Shown in pieces: positions 1 through 4,331 of a DNA stretch of 6,109 nucleotides (the stretch's first letter is position 1; each line of letters starts with the position of its first letter). The position numbers were made by a program, and so were the translations under genes. Origin of the DNA: an uncultured Devosia sp. (GTDB lineage: Bacteria > Pseudomonadota > Alphaproteobacteria > Rhizobiales > Devosiaceae); assembly GCA_934553185.1 (NCBI GenBank), contig CAKTFF010000144.1:1-6109 (forward strand), read 5' to 3'. A model generated the notes under the pieces. The model saw nothing but the letters and a program-made list of their open reading frames with translations, was not told where the DNA came from and ran no database searches.

Positions 1-554
1 GGGCAGAGCAGGTCATCTGCATCGACCATCATCCCCATCGCCTGGAACTGGCGCAAAAGTTCGGCGCCAAAATCATCAACTTCAAAGAGACCCATGTCCG
101 CGAAGCATTGATGGAAATGACCGGTGGCATCGGCCCCGACGCGGTGATCGATGCCGTGGGCATGGAAGCGCACGGCTTTGCCGTCGACAACGTTCTTGAT
201 CTGGTCAAGCAGAAGATTGCTCCGGGCGCCGATCGCGGCCACGCGCTGCGCCAGGCGATCCTGGCCTGCCGCAAGGGCGGCCGGGTCTCGATCCCGGGTG
301 TTTATGGCGGCATGCTCGACAAGTGGCCGCTGGGCGCGATGATGGAAAAGGGCCTGCAGATCAGGACCGGCCAGACCCATGTGCAGAAGTACAGCCAGGA
401 TCTCCTGCGCCGCATCCAGGAGGGTGAGATCGACACCACGTTCCTGATCAGCCACCATCTGTCGCTCGAAGACGCCCCTACGGGCTACAAGAACTTCCAC
501 GACAAGCAGAACGAGTGGACCAAGGTCGTGCTCAATCCGGGGGGAACGAATTGA
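1..554 (+). CDS. Zinc-type NAD-dependent alcohol/formaldehyde-like dehydrogenase, C-terminal half (5' end outside window)
   Basis: The frame is open from the left edge (first complete codon at 3) to a TGA at 552-554, giving 183 visible residues of a family that usually has about 385-390. What is visible is the second part of the Rossmann fold and the C-terminal return. It begins just before a beta strand ending in Asp (visible residue 8, in CIDHHPHR), the acidic residue that in medium-chain dehydrogenases favours NAD over NADP. It continues with GPDAVIDAVG (residues 44-53) and GGRVSIPGVYGG (92-103). The tail, with DTTFLISHHLSLEDAPTGY and TKVVLNP, is typical of the formaldehyde-dehydrogenase-like branch of zinc alcohol dehydrogenases. 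The N-terminal catalytic zinc ligands lie outside the window, so activity cannot be judged. The expected role is cytosolic oxidation of an alcohol or aldehyde (or the reverse reaction); the substrate is not deducible. The stop overlaps the start of the next gene, suggesting co-transcription. Confidence 0.9.
   Translation, partial: AEQVICIDHHPHRLELAQKFGAKIINFKETHVREALMEMTGGIGPDAVIDAVGMEAHGFAVDNVLDLVKQKIAPGADRGHALRQAILACRKGGRVSIPGVYGGMLDKWPLGAMMEKGLQIRTGQTHVQKYSQDLLRRIQEGEIDTTFLISHHLSLEDAPTGYKNFHDKQNEWTKVVLNPGGTN
539..550 (+). promoter_or_regulatory. G-rich ribosome binding site that decides a TTG start
   Basis: Six consecutive G at 539-544 followed by AACGAA precede TTG at 551, giving a six-base spacer. 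This site lies inside the last codons of the dehydrogenase and is the reason for preferring the TTG over the upstream ATG at 515 as the start of the 84-residue gene. Confidence 0.5.
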
Positions 555-805
555 CCACGCCCAATCAACTGAGCGACGGGGCTTTGGCGGTTTTCGCCTT
601 TGCCATCTACCATCAACTGGCCAGCGGAGAAACCATCACCGCCGTTGCGGCCAAGGACAGCGCAGGACACCGCGCTGATCCCCAAGCCGTTGCGGAGCTC
701 GAAGGGCTCGGCTTGGCCAAGCAAAATGGCGACATGATCGAGTTGAGCGCCGAAGGCCAGTCAACCGTGACCCAACTGATCGATCGGATCAGGGGTCACT
801 GGTAA
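551..805 (+). CDS. Small predicted winged-helix-like protein, TTG start, coupled to the dehydrogenase
   Basis: This 84-residue protein is not one I recognise by name. The start is taken as TTG at 551 because a run of six G (539-544) lies six bases upstream as a Shine-Dalgarno-like site. The only in-frame ATG (515) would bury 36 bases inside the dehydrogenase without such a site. The TTG overlaps the upstream TGA by four bases (TTGA), a classic translational-coupling arrangement. Residues 8-25 (LSDGALAVFAFAIYHQLA) look helical. Residues 44-58 (PQAVAELEGLGLAKQ) look like a helix running into a GLGL turn, and NGDMIELSAEGQ (59-70) resembles the beta-hairpin wing that follows the recognition helix in MarR/ArsR-like winged-helix proteins. 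A final helix follows (STVTQLIDRIRGHW). The fold is inferred by eye. It could be a small DNA-binding regulator or merely a winged-helix-shaped protein-binding module. Confidence 0.72.
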   Translation: MTTPNQLSDGALAVFAFAIYHQLASGETITAVAAKDSAGHRADPQAVAELEGLGLAKQNGDMIELSAEGQSTVTQLIDRIRGHW

Positions 806-839
806 TAAAGCGAACGCGGCGCCCTCAGGCGTCGCGTTC
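803..839 (-). terminator. Hairpin between convergent genes; terminator orientation fits the minus-strand acidic-protein gene
   Basis: The arms GAACGCGGCGCC (812-823) and GGCGTCGCGTTC (828-839) pair over 12 bases around a four-base loop (824-827). On the + strand one pair is a G-U wobble; on the minus strand that position is an A-C mismatch. Reading the minus strand, the hairpin is followed by GCTTTATTA (811-803), a modest U-tract, so it best serves the minus-strand gene, whose TGA stop (827-825) sits in the loop. Reading the + strand, no T-tract follows, so termination of the dehydrogenase transcript here would be weaker. Confidence 0.6.
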
Positions 840-1190
840 CGCCTCTATGCCGAAAGCCAGTGTTTCGGTTTCGTCGGATGTAAGGTCTGTTGCCGCCACC
901 TGGCCAATGGGCTCTCGGTCGGTGCGAAGCTCGCCCCACTGCCTGTCCCAGAGTGTGGGATCGGCGATCACCACCACGACTTCGCTGAAACCATGCAAGG
1001 CGCGCGCGGCTTCTGCAGCCTCAAGCGCTTCGGGCACGGAGCCGAACTCGGCTTCATCGGCATCCACATCGCCCTTGGACTCCCACCAAACTGCTGCCTT
1101 TGGGCCAGCGGCGCCCTGCTCGATGCCTACGGTCACGGCATCGGCAGATGTTTCCCCGATAGGGACACTCCGGTAGCTCTTGCTTGTCAT
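825..1190 (-). CDS. Highly acidic 121-residue protein of unknown function
   Basis: I do not recognise this protein. Two ATGs are close together, at 1196 and 1190. The second is preferred because AAAGG (1202-1198) lies seven bases upstream of it but only one base from the first. The protein has about 25 acidic against 9 basic residues. It begins MTSKSYRSVPIG and runs into strand-like ADAVTVGIEQ and KAAVWWES, then an acidic linker (GDVDADEAEFG). A likely amphipathic helix follows (VPEALEAAEAARALHGF, roughly residues 52-68), then a strongly hydrophobic strand (EVVVVIADP) and WDRQWGEL. The tail is rich in Asp, Glu and Thr. There is no signal peptide or membrane segment, so it is probably a compact cytosolic alpha/beta protein. 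The clean alternation of strands and helix argues for a real gene. It lies convergent to the dehydrogenase pair and downstream of treZ by 250 bases, so it is probably transcribed separately. Confidence 0.72.
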   Translation of the reverse strand: MTSKSYRSVPIGETSADAVTVGIEQGAAGPKAAVWWESKGDVDADEAEFGSVPEALEAAEAARALHGFSEVVVVIADPTLWDRQWGELRTDREPIGQVAATDLTSDETETLAFGIEAERDA

Positions 1191-1225
1191 TGTCATGCCT
1201 TTGGCTGTTGAGCTTTGCTAACGCG

Positions 1226-1425
1226 ACTGGGCAGGGCAATGTTGCAGCTTGGTGTCTGCCGCCTGCCTTCAGGCTGCGCATTGGCCCAGTAACCCAGGAT
1301 AGAACCGCAACAGCTTCACCCTTCCGGCCGTTGGCTCTGTGACGACAGGGCTTCTGACGCGGCACCTGTTGTCGTACCTCCAGTGTTGGTGGACGCCCGG
1401 CTGTTCCAGCCGGGCGTTTTACTTT
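1226..1425 (+). ncRNA. Candidate structured non-coding RNA in the 250-base intergenic region
   Basis: No convincing protein gene lies between 1191 and 1440, yet the stretch is rich in pairing. ACTGGGC (1226-1232) pairs with GCCCAGT (1284-1290), CAATG (1237-1241) with CATTG (1279-1283), and GCAGC (1244-1248) with GCTGC (1273-1277), making a long bulged stem-loop. ACAGG (1345-1349) pairs with CCTGT (1365-1369), flanked by ACG and CGT. A strong hairpin plus T-tract closes the region at 1393-1425 on the + strand. A weak promoter-like pair, TTGTCA (1190-1195) and TTTGCT (1214-1219) with an 18-base spacer, would start transcription near 1226, the base of the first stem. It does not match 6S, SRP, tmRNA or cobalamin-riboswitch signatures that I know. 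The alternative is that the stem belongs to the minus-strand leader of the acidic-protein gene. Strand and boundaries are inference. Confidence 0.28.
1393..1425 (+). terminator. Strong rho-independent-type terminator facing the + strand
   Basis: ACGCCCGGCT (1393-1402) and AGCCGGGCGT (1408-1417) form a perfect ten-pair GC-rich stem around the loop GTTCC, with an eleventh pair possible (1403 with 1407). TTTACTTTT (1417-1425) follows on the + strand. On the minus strand the hairpin lies 23 bases beyond the treZ stop, a natural terminator position, but what follows there is CCACCAAC with no T-tract. Sequence therefore favours + strand termination. A role at the treZ 3' end, as a transcript-stabilising hairpin or bidirectional terminator, remains possible. 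Confidence 0.65.
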
Positions 1426-1440
1426 TCGCTACCCTTGAGC

Positions 1441-3258
1441 CTACCCAAGGAAAAAGCAGACGCTCCAAGGCTCGAGCGTTTCCCCTGTTGCCGCGCCCTC
1501 AAGCCAAAGCTGGTTTGCGCTTTCCACGAGGACGCCATCAGCGGGGTCTGGGGAAAGGTTGGCCACCATTGTCAGCTCCGCGCCATCGCCCAGCGTCCAG
1601 CTCACCCGGACCGCTGATTGCCCCAGCACCTCATAGCGGCCGGAATTGCCCTTCATGCCAGCAAGGCGTGGAGCAATCTCGCGTTTGCGCAGGGCAATCA
1701 GCTCCCGGTACAGCGCGCCAAACCGGGCGTGCTCGCCCGTTTCGATCTCGTCCCAACCGAGCTTGACGGCTTGAAATGTATCTCCCGACATGGGATCGGG
1801 CGGCAGGCCCAGGTGTTCCTGCGTCGGGAACTTCTTGAGCTCCTCGATACGCCCCTTGCGGATGGGCTCGGCGAGATCATCCCCAACGTCGGTGAAAAAC
1901 AGGAAAGGCTCGTCGGCCCCCCATTCCTCGCCCATGAATACCATGGGAATCTGTGGCGACAGCAGATAGATCGCCGCCCAGAGCCGGGCTCGGTCAGGCT
2001 CAACAAGCTGGGTCATCCGCTCGCCGAACGGGCGATTGCCGGTCTGATCGTGGTTTTGTGCAAAGGACACAAAGGCGGTCGGCGGCAGGAAAGCGCTTGG
2101 CTCACCCTTGTTGGTGCCGTCGTTCTTGTTGAATTCGCCTTGCCAGGCAAAGCCTTCCGCCAGCGAGCGACCCACTAGGTCCAGCCGGTCGGCATAGTCG
2201 GAATAGTACCACTGCGTTTCGCCGGTCAGGGTGCTGTGCAGCGCATGGTGCACATCGTCGTTCCACTGCGCGTCAAAGAGCCAGCTCTCGCCATTGTCGC
2301 GGCGCCGCAGCCAACGCGACTGGTTCTTGGCATTCTCCACGATCAGGTGGACATGCCGCCCGGCGGCGGAGGCGCGGATCTGTTCGGCCATCGCCTGGAG
2401 GAGGTGAGGGGAGCTGTCATCGCGGATTTCGTGGATGGCGTCGAAACGCAGACCATCGAAATGGTATTCGTTGACCCAGTAGCGGGCATTGGTCATGACG
2501 AAATCACGGACGCGATCGGAGCCTTCAGTATCATAGTTCACCGCCATGCCCCAGGGGGTGTGGTGATGTTCGGTCATCAACGGGGTGTAGTTGGCCATGT
2601 AATTGCCCTTGGGCCCGAAGTGGTTGTAAACCACATCGAGAAAGACGCTGATGCCCTTGTTGTGGGCGGCATTGATCAGCGCTTTGAGGTCTTCGGGGCG
2701 GCCATAGCTGGAGTCGGGGGCAAACAGGTGCACCCCGTCATAGCCCCAGTTCCATTGCCCGGGAAAGTCGGCGATGGGCAGCAGTTCGATCGCGGTGATG
2801 CCCAGATCCACCAGGTAGTCGAGCTTGTCGATGATGGCGCGGAAGGTGCCTTCGGGCGTGAACGTGCCGACATGCAGTTCATAAAATATCGTTTCTTCCC
2901 ACGGCCTGCCGTGCCAGTCGGCATCCGTCCAGGGGAAAGCACGCGGGTCGATGATCTCGCTGGGGCCGTCCACGTCCTGTGGCTGGAAGCGCGATGCGGG
3001 GTCCGGGACTTCGGTGCCGTCCTCCAGCACAAAGCAATACAGCATGCCGGGCGCAGCTGTGGGCACGTCTACCTCGTGCCAGCCGTGTGGCTTGGGTGTC
3101 ATTTCGACAACAAGGTCAAGGTCATGGAGCTTGAGCAACACGGCTTTCGCCAAAGGTGCCCAGAGACGGAACTGCACACCTCTCGAAAGAAGGCGTGTTC
3201 CAAAATTCATCCCTTGTTCGCGCTGCAACGTCCGGACGATATCGAGTTGCTTGTTCAT
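1441..3258 (-). CDS. treZ: Malto-oligosyltrehalose trehalohydrolase (GH13)
   Basis: This 605-residue cytosolic enzyme hydrolyses the alpha-1,4 bond next to the trehalosyl end made by TreY, releasing free trehalose from glycogen-derived chains. The start at 3258 is chosen because GAGG (3267-3264) lies five bases upstream; an in-frame ATG at 3288 falls inside a hairpin and lacks such a site. Numbering from 3258, an N-terminal CBM48-type beta domain (GVQFRLWAP at about 27-35) precedes the GH13 barrel. DVVYNH (208-213) is conserved region I. The nucleophile Asp is 273 in DGLRFDAIHE (codon 2442-2440), the acid/base Glu is 308 in IVENAKN (2337-2335), and the transition-state Asp is 404 in QNHDQTGNR (2049-2047). 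MGEEWG (442-447), next to QIPMVF, is characteristic of TreZ. All three catalytic residues are present and length is normal. GH13 branching enzyme is the main alternative, but NHDQTGNR with MGEEWG argues for TreZ. It follows the reductase gene by 134 bases, so it may have its own promoter. Confidence 0.93.
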   Translation of the reverse strand: MNKQLDIVRTLQREQGMNFGTRLLSRGVQFRLWAPLAKAVLLKLHDLDLVVEMTPKPHGWHEVDVPTAAPGMLYCFVLEDGTEVPDPASRFQPQDVDGPSEIIDPRAFPWTDADWHGRPWEETIFYELHVGTFTPEGTFRAIIDKLDYLVDLGITAIELLPIADFPGQWNWGYDGVHLFAPDSSYGRPEDLKALINAAHNKGISVFLDVVYNHFGPKGNYMANYTPLMTEHHHTPWGMAVNYDTEGSDRVRDFVMTNARYWVNEYHFDGLRFDAIHEIRDDSSPHLLQAMAEQIRASAAGRHVHLIVENAKNQSRWLRRRDNGESWLFDAQWNDDVHHALHSTLTGETQWYYSDYADRLDLVGRSLAEGFAWQGEFNKNDGTNKGEPSAFLPPTAFVSFAQNHDQTGNRPFGERMTQLVEPDRARLWAAIYLLSPQIPMVFMGEEWGADEPFLFFTDVGDDLAEPIRKGRIEELKKFPTQEHLGLPPDPMSGDTFQAVKLGWDEIETGEHARFGALYRELIALRKREIAPRLAGMKGNSGRYEVLGQSAVRVSWTLGDGAELTMVANLSPDPADGVLVESANQLWLEGAATGETLEPWSVCFFLG

Positions 3259-3267
3259 CTTTACCTC
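3259..3267 (-). promoter_or_regulatory. treZ ribosome binding site
   Basis: Read on the minus strand, GAGGTAAAG directly precedes ATG at 3258, with five bases between GAGG and the start codon. It decides the treZ start in favour of the peptide beginning MNKQLDIV, rather than the upstream ATG at 3288 or the internal ATG at 3210 (MNFGTRLL). Confidence 0.75.
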
Positions 3268-3268
3268 G

Positions 3269-3286
3269 GGCCGTAAAAAAACGGCC
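3269..3286 (-). promoter_or_regulatory. Small hairpin with an oligo-T loop in the treZ leader
   Basis: On the minus strand GGCCGT (3286-3281) pairs with ACGGCC (3274-3269) around a loop of six T, forming a six-pair stem that ends one base before the GAGG ribosome site. It could modulate ribosome access or message stability. The T-run is in the loop and not after the stem, so it is not a normal intrinsic terminator. A possible promoter just upstream, TTGTCG (3313-3308) with TAGATG (3291-3286) and a 16-base spacer, is weak and would leave the hairpin at the very 5' end of the transcript. Confidence 0.4.
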
Positions 3287-3304
3287 ATCTACTGCAATGG
3301 GTAA

Positions 3305-3375
3305 GCCCGACAAACCACATCCGTTAACCAGCCCCCACAAAAGAGGGAGCCGGCACGGCACATGGTCAGGTGTTG
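3305..3375. repeat. Possible degenerate dispersed intergenic repeat
   Basis: The stretch reads like CCACATCCGTTAACCAG, then CCCCCACAAAAGAGGGAG, then CCGGCACGGCAC. This layout resembles the short intergenic palindromic elements common in Hyphomicrobiales, which typically read CTCATCC then CTCCCACAAGGGGAG then a GGCACGGC-like tail. Pairing on the minus strand of GGCTCCC with GGGGGCT (with G-U wobbles) supports a decayed palindrome. The assignment rests on remembered resemblance and only one copy is in view. Confidence 0.25.
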
Positions 3376-3392
3376 GAAGCGCTGACGCGCTG

Positions 3393-4235
3393 CTAAAACA
3401 GATTGTTCATGGTGGCAGGCTGGCCGCCTGTTTTGCCATGTGCCGGATCATCCAGCGCGTCGAGCTTGCTCTTGTCGTCCTCGTCGAGGCTGAAGCCGAA
3501 CACATCGATGTTGTTGCGGATGCGCTCTGGGTGGGTGGATTTGGGGATCACAACCAGATCCTGGTCCAGCAGCCAGCGCAGGATCACCTGCGCCACGCTC
3601 TTGCCGTGCTTGTCGGCAATGGCACTGATTGTTTCATCCTTGAGAACCGCACCGCTGCCCAGGGGGCTATAGCACTCAATGCGGATGTTGCGCTGCGCAT
3701 GCACCGCGCGCACGTCGCGCTGCTGGTATTTGGGGTGAAGCTCGATCTGGTTGATAACCGGCGTCACTCCCGTCTCGTCGATGATGTGCGCAAGATGCTC
3801 GGGCAGGAAGTTGGAAACGCCGACTGAGCGGACCCGCCCATCTTCCTTGAGCTTCAGCAATGCCTTCCAAGCATCGACATACTTGTCCTGCTGCGGCACC
3901 GGCCAGTGGATTAGCAACATGTCGACATAATCGAGGCCGAGCTTGCTCTGACTCTGGTCGAACTCACGCAAGGCCTGGTCGAAAGCGTGCGCCCGGTTGC
4001 GCAGCTTGGTGGTGATGAACAGCTCTTCTCGGGCCAGGCCACTCTCCTTGATGGCGCGGCCGACACCGCTTTCATTTTCATAGCCTTGGGCCGTGTCGAT
4101 CAGCCGGTAGCCGGCGTCGATCGCGGTGCGAACCGCTTGCGTTGCCTCGTTGTCGGGAACCTGCCAGACGCCGAAGCCCAGTTGGGGGATGGAGTAGCCG
4201 TCATTGAGTTCGATAAGGGAAACAGGAGAAGACAT
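3393..4235 (-). CDS. Aldo/keto reductase, 2,5-diketo-D-gluconate reductase (AKR5/DkgA) type
   Basis: This 280-residue NADPH-dependent cytosolic oxidoreductase has a single TIM-barrel domain of normal length. The catalytic tetrad is complete: Asp47 and Tyr52 in IDTAQGY (codons 4097-4095 and 4082-4080), Lys77 in ITTKL (4007-4005) and His110 in LIHWP (3908-3906). GVSNF (139-143), INQIELHP (161-168) and the NADP-phosphate site IPKSTHPERIRNN (230-242) are typical. The sequence resembles E. coli DkgA closely through ETGVTPVINQIELHP. Members of the family reduce 2,5-diketogluconate, methylglyoxal and other aldehydes; the native substrate cannot be told from sequence. The start at 4235 has GGAG five bases upstream. 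It sits between glgX (97 bases away) and treZ (134 bases away) on the same strand, though it has no known step in the glycogen-trehalose route. A possible stress promoter lies upstream at 4279-4304. Confidence 0.93.
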   Translation of the reverse strand: MSSPVSLIELNDGYSIPQLGFGVWQVPDNEATQAVRTAIDAGYRLIDTAQGYENESGVGRAIKESGLAREELFITTKLRNRAHAFDQALREFDQSQSKLGLDYVDMLLIHWPVPQQDKYVDAWKALLKLKEDGRVRSVGVSNFLPEHLAHIIDETGVTPVINQIELHPKYQQRDVRAVHAQRNIRIECYSPLGSGAVLKDETISAIADKHGKSVAQVILRWLLDQDLVVIPKSTHPERIRNNIDVFGFSLDEDDKSKLDALDDPAHGKTGGQPATMNNLF

Positions 4236-4276
4236 CGGCGCTCCGGATTATTGTTGTCGTTGGGGAGATGGGCGTG

Positions 4277-4304
4277 AAAACGGCCGGGCTGGGCCGGCCG
4301 TTCC
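4277..4304 (-). terminator. Likely glgX terminator hairpin
   Basis: On the minus strand AACGGCCGG (4302-4294) pairs with CCGGCCGTT (4287-4279) around the six-base loop CCCAGC. Two further G-U pairs (4304/4277 and 4303/4278) are possible, and a short run of T ends the hairpin (CCGTTTTC). It begins 27 bases after the glgX TAA, a normal distance. The T-tract is only four long, so termination may be partial and allow read-through into the reductase gene. Confidence 0.6.
4279..4304 (-). promoter_or_regulatory. Possible EcfG-type general stress promoter upstream of the aldo/keto reductase
   Basis: Read on the minus strand, GGAAC (4304-4300) is followed after 17 bases by CGTT (4282-4279). This matches the consensus described for the alphaproteobacterial general stress sigma factor EcfG (GGAAC, 16-17 bases, CGTT). 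It would place a transcript start near 4272, about 36 bases before the reductase ATG. The same bases make the terminator-like palindrome, and arms ending in AAC and GTT generate part of the match automatically, so confidence is limited. Confidence 0.35.
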
Positions 4305-4331
4305 CCGATAGATGCAGGCTAGATTCGCCCC

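Noticed and set aside
1054..1365. Minus-strand GTG-started open frame of 103 codons with GGAGGT (1381-1376) ten bases upstream
   Set aside because: The ribosome-site match is tempting, but the product is rich in Arg and Cys with no domain character, and most of its second half overlaps the better-supported acidic-protein gene in another frame. A short upstream leader frame is not fully excluded.
1376..1381. ACCTCC as an anti-Shine-Dalgarno seed of a + strand small RNA
   Set aside because: The motif is short and is equally a GGAGGT site on the other strand. Without evidence of transcription it cannot be called a seed.
1191..1440. tRNA, 6S, SRP, tmRNA or cobalamin riboswitch in the intergenic region
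   Set aside because: No T-loop GTTCGAATC-like motif, no SRP GGTCAGGTCCGGAAGG-like core, no B12-box pattern and no 5'-3' closing stem typical of 6S were found on either strand.
2620..2634. Near-palindrome GTGGTTGTAAACCAC that recurs at 5574-5588
   Set aside because: Both copies encode the conserved VVYNH segment of GH13 enzymes (treZ and glgX). The repeat reflects shared protein sequence, not a regulatory site.
2236..3276. Long + strand open frame of 346 codons antisense to treZ
   Set aside because: It lies wholly opposite a clearly functional treZ with all catalytic residues, has no recognisable domain, and such antisense frames are common in GC-rich codon-biased genes.
3259..3288. Ten-codon N-terminal extension of treZ from the ATG at 3288
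   Set aside because: It would translate through the leader hairpin and the GAGG ribosome site, has no good ribosome site of its own, and gives an extension unlike TreZ N-termini.
3378..3391. Small hairpin AGCGC-TGAC-GCGCT just after the reductase stop
   Set aside because: Only five pairs and no T-tract on the minus strand, so it is too weak to call a terminator.
3156..3827. + strand open frame of 223 codons across the treZ-reductase gap
   Set aside because: Antisense to both genes, with low-similarity shadow composition and no convincing ribosome site.
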